Below, piece after piece: positions 12,001-20,897 of a DNA stretch of 57,773 nucleotides. The position numbers and the translations under genes were made by a program. Under the pieces are notes generated by a model. It searched no databases and was not told where the DNA came from. It saw nothing but the letters and a program-made list of their open reading frames with translations. Each line of letters starts with the position of its first letter. The first letter of the stretch is position 1. This stretch comes from Heterotrichella gracilis. Taxonomy: Eukaryota > Sar > Xanthophyceae > Tribonematales > Xanthonemataceae. Where the stretch lies: NCBI GenBank assembly GCA_032358255.1, contig JAULBX010025674.1, forward strand, positions 1 to 57,773, read 5' to 3'.

Positions 12001-13027
12001 GACCTCCTTTTTCACGCCCTTTGGGGTGGAGGGCATCTTCCTGCCGTCAATGGTGGCCACCGCTCAGGTGGGTGGGTGGCAGGGGTTAGGCTGGATGGGG
12101 CAGGCCTCTCTCAGGAAAATGTCAAAAAAAGTATGCCTGAATGGCGCCAAAACAGCCAAACCCATATCCCCAGCACTGCCTCCACATCCTCCTGTGTCCC
12201 ATGTGAGTGCACAGCGTCTCTCCCCCAAGCACACACCTCCCGGACACACCACGTGGCTCCAGGGGAACCCGCAAACCTGCTCGCTTTCCCCCCGCATTCC
12301 ATCATCTCCCCTACTCTCGCCACACGCCGATGCACCCATTCCCCCACACACCCACCCCACCCAACACCCCCACCCCTCACCGCAGGCCCTTCAGCAGCCG
12401 CACTCCAACGCTGCCGCGTGCCTGGCCATGTTCTACCGGGACGACCTCATCGTGTGGTCAAGCAGGCGCGCGGGGCGCAGCGGCGGGGTGGCGGGGGCCA
12501 GCGCAAGCGGGGTGATCAAGCGGGACGGGCTGCGCGCGCTGGTGCAGGCAAACGTGGACAAGACGCTGGACAGGATTGCACAGGTGCGGACCAGGGGTGT
12601 TGCTGCTGGCAGGCAGCCCCGTGCTTGTGTTGGTTGGGAGTTGGTCGGGAAGAGGGGTTGGGGTTTTGCTGCAGCTTGGGCAAATCTCCAGCTCAAGGTG
12701 GTGGAGGGTTGGGAGGGTGTGTGAGTGGACCCAGTAGAGGGCACGCACTAGCGGGTGCTGCCAACTCCGGCAGTGGATGGCGGCAGTGGTAAGGTGTGTG
12801 CCCATGTGGAACACCCCGTGTGCGCGTTTGTCCCTCCCGCCCCCACGTGCACTTTCCATACCTGACGCCTCACCCCCCTCTCTTCACCCTTGCAGATGGG
12901 CCCCCAGCCTACCGAGGAGGGTGCTCCTCCCGAGTCCATCCAGCGTGGTGCGGCTGCGCTCATGGGGCAGGCAACAGACCCGCGCAACCTGTGCAGGATG
13001 GACCCCACCTGGCAGCCCTGGTTCTGA
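45..13027 (+). CDS. TRA1: TRRAP/Tra1-type PIKK pseudokinase, 3' part (5' partial)
   Basis: This gene encodes the scaffold subunit that recruits SAGA and NuA4 histone acetyltransferases to activators in the nucleus. I read 26 exons whose phases agree throughout: 45-337, 663-802, 1020-1264, 1647-1853, 2027-2246, 2457-3172, 3412-3549, 3961-4162, 4438-4625, 4826-4957, 5288-5428, 5695-5991, 6241-6369, 6663-6833, 7102-7329, 7683-7850, 8042-8276, 8473-8713, 9303-9597, 10011-10218, 10486-10601, 11003-11173, 11372-11501, 11838-12067, 12386-12583, 12896-13027. They give about 1,856 residues. HEAT/FAT repeats come first (for example ADALWKLQDW in exon 9 and PHVKKILVQLATAYPQ in exon 15). A PI3K-like fold follows from exon 20 to exon 25, with VPFRLTRNM and FYRDDLIVW. 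The C terminus is FATC-like (NLCRMDPTWQPWF). I see no HxDxxxxN or DFG-type catalytic motif, as expected for TRRAP. Exons 6 and 16-18 contain Ala/Pro/Gly-rich inserts that the family usually lacks. The 5' end lies outside the window. Confidence 0.
521..710 (+). repeat. Exon-edge echo: start of TRRAP exon 663-802
   Basis: A unit made of intron end plus exon start occurs twice. The upstream copy has CTAGATGCCAGACCCTAAAC, then TTTGCAG, then a decayed copy of the exon start (570-607). The downstream copy has CTAGATGCCAAAC, then the real acceptor at 661-662 and the real exon. CCCTAAA-like units sit in both copies. Confidence 0.75.
803..1019 (+). other. Intron bounded by direct repeats of exon sequence
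   Basis: The exon sequence before the donor (784-802) and the intron end before the acceptor (1001-1019) are nearly identical over about 19 bases (GGTGCTGCTC followed by ATCACAG or GTCACAG). The base stretch GGCAATGC follows shortly after both. The intron is therefore framed by two copies of one segment that carries an AGGT, the arrangement predicted when an intron arises by tandem duplication of exon sequence. Confidence 0.75.
1484..1690 (+). repeat. Exon-edge echo: start of TRRAP exon 1647-1853
   Basis: At 1484-1535 an acceptor-like CACTCAG is followed by a diverged copy of the exon start, including the stretch that encodes ERM in the real exon (GAGCGCATG). A shorter fragment, CACAGAACGAC, lies at about 1587-1598. 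The true exon starts at 1647. Confidence 0.7.
1965..2060 (+). repeat. Exon-edge echo plus CCCTAAA run before TRRAP exon 2027-2246
   Basis: A copy of acceptor and exon start (CAGGTTCTCCTCCCTGCCAC, then CCTGGTCTTGAA) lies at 1966-1996. It is followed by CCCTAAACCCTACACCCTACAC and then the real acceptor and exon (CAGGACCTGCTCCTGGCCAC). The telomere-like stretch separates copy and original. Confidence 0.75.
3205..3271 (+). repeat. (GGT)n microsatellite in a TRRAP intron
   Basis: More than 20 consecutive GGT triplets follow the donor at 3173 within the intron between exons 2457-3172 and 3412-3549. It produces long poly-Val, poly-Gly, poly-Trp, poly-His or poly-Thr open frames that are not genes. 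Confidence 0.95.
3528..3600 (+). repeat. Duplicated exon end and donor with CCCTAAA spacer
   Basis: The 3' end of exon 3412-3549 and its donor (GTCACGCTGTTCCCGCAGGT) occur at 3531-3551 and again at 3576-3596. Between them lies TAACCCTAAACCCTACACCC. Using the second donor would read through an in-frame TAA at 3571-3573, so the first donor is the functional one. Confidence 0.85.
3770..3835 (+). repeat. Exon-edge echo: start of TRRAP exon 3961-4162
   Basis: ATGCAGGATACTCGGTGCGT and the following CTGTACACCC repeat, with changes, the real acceptor and exon start (CTGCAGGAGACTCGGTGC and CTGTACACCT). Several CCCTAAT/CCCTATAA-like units lie between echo and exon. Confidence 0.7.
4318..4362 (+). repeat. 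Exon-edge echo: start of TRRAP exon 4438-4625
   Basis: GGGATTCTCAAGGGCAGC followed by CTCAAGGGCGAGATGGGCAT copies, with a small internal duplication, the real exon start GGCATCCTCAAGGGCGAGAT. The echo ends about 75 bases before the true exon. Confidence 0.7.
5580..5694 (+). repeat. Exon-edge echo and CCCTA-rich spacer before TRRAP exon 5695-5991
   Basis: TCAGGAGGGCATCCTGGAGA and the following bases copy the real acceptor and exon start (GCAGGACATCCTTGAGACCT). Read in the exon's frame, the copy runs into TAA after CACACGCTCTAC. About 60 bases of CCCTA units (AAACCCTGCCTCAACCCTAC and similar) separate it from the true acceptor. Confidence 0.75.
5840..5851 (+). repeat. Telomere-like TAGGGTTTAGGG inside a coding exon
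   Basis: Two G-strand telomere-like units lie in frame in TRRAP exon 5695-5991 and are read as part of LTQLGFRDK. The exon stays open, so the short insertion is tolerated in the protein. Confidence 0.7.
6940..7101 (+). repeat. Exon-edge echo and CCCTAAA array before TRRAP exon 7102-7329
   Basis: CTGCAGGGAGTGCGCCTCAA at 7013-7032 mirrors the real CTGCAGGGCGTGCGCCTCAA at 7096-7115. The echo has a TGA in the exon's frame directly after. AAAACCCTAAAACCCTAAAC (7071-7091) lies between them, and further CCCTGAACCCTAAA precedes the echo. Confidence 0.85.
8658..8955 (+). repeat. Triple copy of exon end, donor and G-strand telomere-like intron start
   Basis: The last ~56 bases of exon 8473-8713, its donor and the first ~50 intron bases are repeated three times with periods of 113 and 116 bases; donors are at 8714, 8827 and 8943. 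Each copy has GTGAGGAGGG; the first two then have GTAGGGTTTTGG-like G-strand telomeric units. The first donor keeps the frame; reading past it gives TGA at once. Confidence 0.9.
9205..9302 (+). repeat. Exon-edge echo and CCCTAAA array before TRRAP exon 9303-9597
   Basis: CCCAGGTGCTACAAGCTG occurs at 9207-9224 and again at the real acceptor (about 9299-9316). In the exon's frame the upstream copy is followed immediately by TAG. AAACCCTAAAATCCC and TTAACCCTAAAC lie between the copies. Confidence 0.85.
9525..9835 (+). repeat. Triple copy of the 3' part of TRRAP exon 9303-9597
   Basis: The segment that starts near CAGAGCACCGTGGAGGACAC and runs to the donor GTGGGTGG recurs in degraded form at about 9638-9705 (AAAGCACTGTGAGGG, then GGCGCTGATGGTGGGTGG) and about 9762-9825 (GAGCACTCTGAGGGG, then CTGGAGGAGGAGAG). 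The copies lie in the downstream intron. Confidence 0.8.
9845..9869 (+). repeat. (GT)n microsatellite
   Basis: About twelve GT units lie in the intron before exon 10011-10218. Confidence 0.95.
10578..10740 (+). repeat. Copies of the end of TRRAP exon 10486-10601 with G-strand telomere-like units
   Basis: The exon end ATCGTGCCCGTGTGGCCCCA recurs as ATCGTGCCTGTGTGGCCCCA (10665-10684) and more loosely as GTCGGGCCCGTGTAGCC (10715-10731). The intervening DNA carries GGGTTTGCCTAGGGTGTGG and GGGTAGGGTTTC. Confidence 0.8.
10895..11035 (+). repeat. Exon-edge echo: start of TRRAP exon 11003-11173
   Basis: CCCAGGTCCGCCTGTTCGAG with about 45 further bases, ending near GGCAAGGCCTAC, copies the real CGCAGGTCCGCCTGGTTGAG and its continuation ending GAGGCCTACG. 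CTAGGGTTTTCG and CTAGGGTTCTCC flank it. Confidence 0.85.
11095..11230 (+). repeat. Copy of the end of TRRAP exon 11003-11173
   Basis: After the donor at 11174 and ACCCTAAACCCTAC, the bases GGGCAGATCACCTCGTGACC copy the exon's GGGCAGATCATCTCGGACCC; the resemblance continues to GGGGGC. Confidence 0.75.
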
Positions 13028-13115
13028 GCGGGCCAGGCGGGTGGGGGGTGGGGGCCGATGGGACGCGGCGATTGTGTTGTGGGATGTGGAGACCCCCTGG
13101 CAGCCGTGGATCAGA
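13000..13115 (+). repeat. Copy of the TRRAP 3' terminus after the stop codon
   Basis: The end of the coding region (CCTGGCAGCCCTGGTTCTGA type) is followed about 75 bases later by GACCCCCTGGCAGCCGTGGA. The second copy carries no stop at the corresponding place and lies in the presumed 3' UTR. Confidence 0.55.
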
Positions 13116-14920
13116 GGGACCTGCGCAGAGGGCTGAGGGGCAGCGGTATATGTGCTGTGGTATATATCTTCAAGATTGGTATACTATCAGGCAACTGGCT
13201 GTGTCTCGGCAGGGTTGCACTGGGAAACCACCGATGTGGGCAGTGGGTTGGTGGCTGTTGTGGGATATTGGTGGGATGGCTGTGGGAGCCGGGGTGCGGG
13301 ATGGATGGGTGGATGGGTGTGGGGTTGCAGGTGCTGGGGGCAAAAGGGGGGGCCGGGGGTGTGCGTTTGGGCACACAGGGGTGGGCGGGGGGAGCCGCAT
13401 CGTTGCTGTTCAGCAAGTGTTTTATGCTTTGGCAGTTTTTGTGGGTTTTAAAGGGAATATCCGGACTCCGGACGAACGAACTCTGATTTAAGTGTGGTTC
13501 TGCAGAAGGCGGCAATACCCTACTAGGGCAGTATGCTGCAAATATTACTCAAAAGCAGGAGGCAAGAGTGGGTTGTACTAGACATGCACCCAGCAACACA
13601 CTGGTATTTGGTTGCTCATTTGGCTCTGTAATTGCTTGCAAGTTTTATGTGCCCTTGGCCTTCATGGCCTTAAGGGCCTACACTGTCATCAAAACGTCAA
13701 TGCATGTGGCATTGCGCAATGGGCAAGGCTTGGCGTGCTTGCAAACGTGTCAGGACACGTGGCGAGGAGGGCCCGCGTTGGGGATACAGGTTTGATTGCT
13801 GGCATCCCTCCATACGCCCCTGGGTCCCCACGTGTTTTAACCCGCCCATTGAGCACGTGCAGTCATTTACGGACGGAAATGGTCCAGATGAGGTCCTTGA
13901 TCACGGACGGCCGTCGCTCGTGGGTCATTTGAAGGCCAACGGTGCCCCACGAGGCGAAGCAAGCCTGCTAATTACGAGAAATATCGTAAAAATATGTCGT
14001 CACATATTCCTGCAGCCAGCACTCGAGTGCAAGCCCTCGCTGCAGCTTTGAACTTTGGAGCATACGAGGCGGCACGAGCAAACCACATAGCAGCAGGGCT
14101 GGTTGGACCAAGCTCTATTGCGTACCATACAACGGCAACATCACCTGCTTCGTGCGTGTAGAAAGAAAGGCGTCGGTGCAAGCAGTGTGGGTATCACTAT
14201 AAGTTTGGAGGTGGGTCCTTGGATGTATGCCAGCGATGGTCGGGCGTGGTGACAGCTGCCCAAGTGAAGCACGCAGGAGTCAGATACGCGTAGGCCCCTT
14301 CGGCAGCTAGCTACCGTCGACAAGCCTTCAATAGCAGCAGGAGACATTCAGGTGAGGTTCTCGCCAGTGGTGTTGTTGCCTGTGAATGCAATTCTGTTGC
14401 ACGCCAAGGTCGAGCTGGAGTCACCAAACTGGTAGTGGCACATCGTAGTTGGGTACATGGGTAACGCTTTAGGGTCTTGGTGTGACAGACCACGTCCAGA
14501 GCAAAGGTGTTGGTTTTCTCCCACGACGGTACCTTGCGCGGGGTGTGTGGCAGTAGTGTCAGCGACTGGAACCCCACTCCAGTACAGTGCACACCCGGCG
14601 GCGTAGGGCCATCGAGAGCCATATTACCTGCAAGCAACACAGTGCTGCAAGTTTGTTTGTCCTTGTTAACCTTCGCCCATTTGCTTTCCTGGTGGGTTTT
14701 GCAAATTGGAACCTTGTGGTTGCTGTCCACCGGCATGCCTCTTCCAGGAAGAAAAAATCTGCGTATCGCTACACTTGTTGAGTTGTTGATCCCAAACCGT
14801 ATCCAACCTTAAACCGTGTCATCTAAGCACTGCTTCCTATTCCATTGTTGACGTTGAGTGTGCGCTGACGCAGTTCCAATCGACACACACACGTGAGCGA
14901 GCTGGGCGTTCAACGCCACA
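13028..14920. other. Intergenic region between the TRRAP and RING genes
   Basis: No convincing coding exon is seen. The first part is presumed TRRAP 3' UTR, with a TGTAA-like signal near 13627. The last several hundred bases must hold the promoter of the RING gene that starts at 14921. Open frames here lack recognisable protein features. Confidence 0.6.
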
Positions 14921-17150
14921 ATGCAGAGTGGGCCACCACCCAACGACGGCAACCCATGGGACCTATCAGACGCTGGAGGAAACGTAAGTGGTTGAAGTTT
15001 AAACTGTGGCCACGCACACCACGTCCGTTTTGGTGCTTGCATATCATTCTAGAAGCATGCATATACCGTCGAAACTCCAATCGGCCTCACCCTCACAACG
15101 CTTTCTTTTCCACTGGCGTCAGCGCCTTCGCTTTTGGTCACAAAACGAAACGCCTTTTGAGCTCACTAACCCCTGCCCCGTTCTTGCCACAGCTTGGAAG
15201 CAGTCCAGAGGGCAACGCTCTGCTACCCACGCTACCGTCCTACCCATTCCGGCAAGGTGCCGAAGTCGGAATCGACGTGGAGGCGGTGCAGATGCCAACA
15301 AGTCTAGGTGACGCGCTCCTGGGCGACCGCGAGCGTGGCTCCCGCAGGTCTGAATCGGCTTCCTCAAGCAGCGACAGCAAGCGGAAGCAGCGGCCCCAGC
15401 AGCAGCATGTGCAAGCCCCCCCCTCCCACGCTCAAGGCGTGGCAGCCAGCAGGGCAGAGGGCGCGGCATGGCAGCCCGCCCCCCCGCAGCCAGGCGGCGT
15501 GCACGACGCCGGTGGGCTGCCAGAGCAGCGCGACCCCCCCCGCAAGTCGCGGCGACGGGCGGCGGTGGGCAGCTTCGACGCGGCGGTGGCTAACTTCCAG
15601 TACCCCAGCAGCACCCAGCGTGAGCTCCAGGCGATGAGCGAGCTGGTCCCGCTCGACTTCCAGCCAGGGGTGCTGAACGAGGCCTTCTCCCTGCCTCCCA
15701 TGACATACCTACCCGCAAGGTCAGTCTTCAGCCCAACCGCGCTGCTGCTGTGTGGGGGTGGGGGTTTGGGTGTGAGGTTTTGTGGGCAGGGTGGCTATGG
15801 GTGCACCACACCGTGGTGGGGTAACCCTTGTTAGAACCTGGTAGATTTGATACCCGAGGTCATTCTGCGCCATTCACACCGCTTCATTGTGCCTGCCCTC
15901 ACATGGCGCAGGCTTGCGAGCGCGCTGCTACTTGGTGCACGCCCCTTGGCCCTTTCTCAAGAGGGCACCTCACCTCACACTGCACATACACTCTCGCCAT
16001 GCCCTCCACGTTCCACCATCCATGCTGCAAGCGACTCCGGTGAGCTGCATTTAGCCTTGTCCTAGGGGTAAGAGTGACAGCCCTTGCACAGCTGTGGTAA
16101 CCTCGTGCCACCTCTCTTGCAGGGAACCTGCTGGAGGGGAGGCCTGGCTGGACCCTCGATACCCTCACCAGGGTCAGGATATGCTCAACAGGGGCCCATC
16201 AGGAGACACCCCTCCGCCACAAACGGTGTGTGCATTGATTAGCTTTGCGATGCGTTGGCAGTGAACAGGTCATCACATTACACAATACGTGGGCTAAGTT
16301 GCACAATGTGTTGCTGCTACCTGTGTTGACCAACTGCACGCATCCAACCAGTACAGCCTGGTTTTGATGCAGCGTGAGCCTTTGTTGCTTCTTAACCACA
16401 CAGTGCCCCCCTGGCCGCACTGTTTTGGCCCCAGCATTGCCAGTCCACTGCACAGCATCCAAGCTGGACAACCTCCCCTCTCACGCCCCGCCTCCCCTGC
16501 CCCCCCTGCCAGGCTGGATCACTCGATGCCGAGAACATCTCCACACCCTTGCAGCTAGCGGGTGACACCCCTGGCCGCATCAACCCCCTCAACATTGCGC
16601 CTGGCCACCAGCTGGGCCCAAACCCTCTATTAGGGGATCAGAGCTCCATGTTTGCGGATCAGCTGGCTGCCGGCGATCCCTTCCCGGGCGGTTTCCCCAT
16701 GCAGGGTTTTGAGCAGGTGGCGGATCCCCGTGGGATTCCCTGGGACCGAATGGGGTTGGCGCAATATGAAGCCGACCCATTCACCTCACTACTCCAGCAG
16801 CAGCAGGCACAGGTGATGCAAGGGATGGACCCCATGATGGGGATGGGGCCGGGGGATGCCAGTATGCTAAATATGGGGATGGGGATGGGGATGGGTGGCA
16901 CAGAGTACCTGGGGACCCAAGGGGGGCTACCATCCAGCATGAAACTGGCGGTGGCACAGGCTGAGCTGGCGGCCTATGTTGCCGTACGAAGGCAGCAGCA
17001 GGCGCAGCAGCAGGCGCAGCAACAGTACCAAAGCCGTGGGCAGCTGCAGGGGCAGGGGCAGGGGCAGGGGTTCGATCCCCGGCAAGACCTCCTACCCCTG
17101 CAGCAACAGCCTGGGATAGGCGCTGAGGCAATGGCTCCCGCACAATACAT

Positions 17151-17183
<33 letters not shown>

Positions 17184-19165
17184 GCACATGCAGAGCGGCG
17201 GCATGGGGATGGGGATGGGGATGAGCGGCAGCTTGGGGATGGGAAATTCAACGGCGGGCATACTCGTACAGCAGATGTCCATCCCCGGGACCCAGGGCCA
17301 GCTCCCGACTGACCCCCGCCGCAGGCCGGCGCAGCAGCGCAGCAGCAGTTTGCCTCGTGCGTTCCCGGGCCCGGGCTCAGCAGGAGGGCAGTTCCAGGGG
17401 GGCTATGCACAGGTGGGTGTGCGGGGAGGACGGCACCGTGGGGCCTAACAAAAGCACCTAACACATGCTAATATTTTATTGTTTCACCTGTACCTTCTGG
17501 CTCCACACAGAGCCATGTGGTATGTTGTCCTGTTGCCGTGTGCAAGTGTTTTGAATGCTGGCATGATGTACAAGTGAAACTTACATACCTTGTCGAGATG
17601 TAGTGCAGGGCAGCATCTATACACTATGATTTAATGCCAGTCCATACTCGTGCTTTCGTCACAGCGTGTAAGATTGCATGCAAGCCACCACAGCCCTGTC
17701 TCCTTCTCACCAAGCAGCCCCTTACACCCGCAGAATTTGGAAAGCAGCGCCATGAGCGGAGGCGCATCCCAGGGGCCCGCCTCCACCGGCTCACCAGCCA
17801 ACCCACCCTCCTTGGGACAGGCTGGAACACCGCACTCTGTGGGCCAAGCTGGGGCCACGCAGTCCCCCGGCCTCACCCGCAACCTCCAACACCTGCAGCT
17901 GCAGCGCTCGGTGTCCCAGGGGCGCTCCTCCGATTCCCCGGGGATGGAGGTTGCCTCCAACGCGGGCCCCGGGGATTTGGCCCCCGTGGTGCAGCAGCGC
18001 CTGGTGCAGCTGATGATGGAGCGGGACAAGGCGACCAACCTGCTGGAGGTGGCCAGGGAGCTGCTGGAGGTGAGGAAACCCTAAACCTAAAACCCTAAAC
18101 CCTCAACAGAGCGGGACACGGCCACCAACCTGTTGCCAGGGAGCTGCTGGAGGTGAGGAAACCCTAAACCCGACACCCTATTGGGCAAGCCCTGTAACCC
18201 TGGCGGGGAAACCCCTGGAACCCTGGTTGCAGGCAATGCAGCAGTGCACCCACATTACCAGCCAGTTTTCAATAGTTTGCGTTCCCCAGCTCCGCCTGCC
18301 ATCACACCCACTTTCCCTACATGACCTACGCGTGATTCCTCTCCCCTGCCCATTCACCCCCTCCCCCTCCGTGGCTTGCAGAAACACTACACCCTGAACG
18401 CTGCACTCAAGTTCAACGCTGACGAGGCCAAGAAGAAGTGCCAGCTGTCGGACTCTGCTCTCACCAGGGCGCTCAACCTGCTGGGATGCAACGCGTGCAA
18501 GATGGTGAGGCGGGGATCTAAGCATGAAAGAAAGGAAGGGGACCCCACAGAGGCGGAGTTAGGGGACCACTGGCTCGAACCAGTGCATCGCAACCAGCCA
18601 GAATGGTGTAGACATTTGCATGCGCTGCCCAGATGTGGACATAATGTGCAGGGTGTGTAGGGAAGGGTACATCGTGCATGCAGTGCACGTTGTGATGCAT
18701 GCATGTTCATGAGGGTTCCATGTGGTGCATCTAGGTTCTCTGTAATACACATAGGGTCACGTGTTTTACCTCAAGGTAGGGTTACGTGCAGTTCTTGGCA
18801 AGAATCTTCGATTCATTGCACAGCCGTCTGTGAAAGCCAACCACCACCCTAGGCGGCAGCATCGCAGTCCACGCCTTCCAACCACAACCACCCCAATAAG
18901 CGTGAGGGTTGGTGTTTATGAAGAATTCTTCATTACGATAATTGCATGTATTGATATGCATATGCAAGCCCCATGCCCTCGCCCCTCCCTCCTCACCCAT
19001 GCCCCATTTACTCCCCTGCAGAAAAAGCGGTGCATGCTCTTCCTCCCCTGCAACCACATGACCCTGTGCAAAGACTGCAGTGAGGCAGCCCTCACCATCG
19101 AGCCCAACTGCCCCACATGCCACAAGGAGGTCACAGCAAAGCATGAGGCCAGGTATGCCACCTAA
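14921..19165 (+). CDS. C3HC4 RING-finger protein with long Gln/Met/Gly-rich middle region
   Basis: This is a probable E3 ubiquitin ligase. Seven exons agree in phase: 14921-14983, 15193-15719, 16123-16225, 16513-17412, 17734-18069, 18382-18504, 19022-19165, giving 731 residues. The start is the ATG at 14921 (MQSGPPPNDGNPWD). The middle is low-complexity: a basic stretch (KSRRRAA), repeated MG units, a run of about 11 Gln, and Ser/Pro-rich parts. Before the RING a short helix-rich segment contains VQQRLVQLMMERDKATNLL. The RING at residues ~679-720 has the spacing C-x2-C-x11-C-x-H-x3-C-x2-C-x10-C-x2-C. Only eight ligands are visible, a C3HC4 type like BOI/XIAP-class RINGs. The protein ends soon after the RING. 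An intron divides the RING after CNACKM, exactly as in the neighbouring gene at 22463-24337. Substrates cannot be inferred. Confidence 0.85.
16870..16897 (+). repeat. Met-Gly coding minisatellite
   Basis: GGGATG units repeat within the RING gene's large exon and encode MGMGMGMG. A second array of the same unit lies at about 17200-17245. Poly-Gln from CAG/CAA triplets is at 17150-17184. Confidence 0.9.
18044..18180 (+). repeat. Copy of RING-gene exon end with CCCTAAA array
   Basis: The end of exon 17734-18069 and its donor (GAGCGGGACAAGGCGACC to GAGCTGCTGGAGGTGAGGAA) recur at 18107-18162 with a small internal deletion. AAACCTAAAACCCTAAACCC separates the copies, and another AACCCTAAACCC follows the second. 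This shows the exon-edge pattern is not confined to the TRRAP gene. Confidence 0.85.
18540..18605 (-). repeat. Dispersed repeat, copy 1 (in RING-gene intron)
   Basis: On the minus strand it reads CACTGGTTCGAGCCAGTGGT, then CCCCTAACTCCGCCTCTGTG. The same core is found at 20441-20645, 20701-20897, 22670-22745 and 35850-35950. GGTTCGAGCC resembles a Pol III B box, and the opposite strand has GGCGGAGTTAGG, which resembles an A box. A tRNA-derived SINE is possible but the spacing between the boxes is too short for a proven case. Confidence 0.6.
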
Positions 19166-20440
19166 GGAGGGGAGGTTTCAGCTTGCCCATGGCAGAGAGG
19201 TTTCGGCTCGTAGTGGTAGGTCTGTGTGCCAGGTGCAGCCCCAGGGTTTAGGGTTTGCTGGAGGGAGGGAGTGGGTGGGGGGAGGGAAGTGGCTCCTCGC
19301 AAAGGGATAAATGAGGGCCACACCACCCCGGGGCTGGCATGCAACCAGCGCAAGGGAGGGAGGGGGATATGCGCAAGGGGAGGGAGGGCGAATGCGCTTG
19401 TGGGTGCAAAGGGGGGGCAACTGCGACTACAGTGGGGAGAAAGGGGGGGGATGATGTTATGTCCTAACTTATTCAAGTCTTGGGGGCGCAAGTAATGTGG
19501 GTGTCATTTTGCCTCGGAATAATATATACCGCATTTTGAAATTGTTTTTCCAAGATTTGTCTGTCTGTTTTTTTTTAGTGCTACAGCTGTCACTTCTTGC
19601 GCTGTGTCGCACGGCAGTGGTGAGGAGGAAAATCCAATTTGGGAGAGTGGTTGTGGAAGGCCATTTCGCATTTGAACAATTCACTTTCAAGTTGGTTCTA
19701 GACTGTGCTTGCGTTTGCAGCGCGCAGCAAAAAGGATCCCGCCCCCACTGAGTGGGTTGCAACGGATGCTAGGTACTAAGGCTTGGGATTCAAATAATTG
19801 CTCAGCAAATGCATTCCTCCCGTTTGCTGTTTGAGAGAAACTTGTTTCTGGCATTTGAGGCATCTCGTGAACATATGATCAGCAGCAGGTTGGCAGTGCT
19901 TATTCGTAAGGACTGGGACCACGCAAATTTGGTTGGTTAAGGCTTATTTCAGTGAACATTGCTCATCAGTGAGGGCAACTCAGCTTGGTCCAATACGGTG
20001 TTTGCACTACGTCAAGTTGTATTTTCCACCTGGCCAGGGCGGCGGGATCTGCCCTGGGCACTGCATGCAATAGCAATTTGAGTATGAAATATCTTCAATT
20101 TCTTGAATTAAGTCTTAAATATTCTTTGATATATATTGTGAAATTGTGTTTGACTGGTATACATGCAGACTGCACTGAGTGTAGAACCTCTAGAGGTCAG
20201 ACCTGAGTCCTAGGCCCCGGGGTCCTAGGACGGTGCGGCACTTGCAAGTCATGACAATGTGCTGCTCTACATACTAGTCTCGGCCCGCCTGGCAGTGCTA
20301 TAAGCCTTAGGCTATTCCCAAAGCCTCGGTATTTTTTCCAAATCGTTACAGCAGTCTCTTGAATACAGTATAAATCTTTTACAGTGTCTGGTGGTGACTG
20401 GTGGCAACTGCCTTTCATTTCATTTGCACGGTGCAATGCT

Positions 20441-20645
20441 GCAGGCTACTTTTCTCTGGCCGGCTGGCTGTGGTGCCCTGGTCCGAGCCAGTGGTCCCCC
20501 AACTCCGCCTTTGTGATACACGTGCTGCGCAGCATCCCCTGTCTTTCTTTGTAACAGTACTCTCTCACAACTTGATGGGTTGAACCCATGGTCCAGGACA
20601 CAGTCTGAGCCTGTCACTGACAGGTGACTGTGCGTCGCGCATGGC
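20441..20645 (+). repeat. Dispersed repeat, copy 2 (first unit of a tandem pair)
   Basis: The unit starts GCAGGCTACTTTTCTCTGGC and contains GTGCCCTGGTCCGAGCCAGT, a CCCCTGTCTTTCTTTGTAAC stretch and, near its end, GACAGGTGACTGTGCGTC. It aligns with 20701-20897 along its length, with substitutions and small indels. Confidence 0.8.
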
Positions 20646-20700
20646 GTGGCACCAAATTGGATGGCAGCTTGAGGAAGCCTTCAAAAGGAACTCCAAGATG

Positions 20701-20897
20701 CAGACTACTTTTTGTCTGGCCGGCTGGCTGCCACAGTGGTGCCCTGGTCCGAGCCAGTGGTCCCCCAGCGCCGGCGGAACCGCCTTTGTGCCACACGCAG
20801 CGTCCCCTGTCTCTCTTTGTAACAACAGTTCTCCCTCTGAGTCACAACCCATGAACACAGCCTGACACTGGCAGGTGACTGTGCGTCCCGCATGGCA
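20701..20897 (+). repeat. Dispersed repeat, copy 3 (second unit of a tandem pair)
   Basis: The unit starts CAGACTACTTTTTGTCTGGC and contains GTGCCCTGGTCCGAGCCAGT, CCCCTGTCTCTCTTTGTAAC and GGCAGGTGACTGTGCGTC. It is about 260 bases from the same points in copy 2. Confidence 0.8.

Noticed and set aside
16781-17464. 227-codon minus-strand frame opposite the RING gene's large exon.
   Set aside because: It is antisense to a phase-consistent exon and its Cys/Ala/Pro runs are reversed CAG and GGGATG repeats.
18550-18600. A functional tRNA gene at the A-box/B-box-like repeat.
   Set aside because: The boxes are only about 20 bases apart and no acceptor stem or anticodon arm can be drawn.
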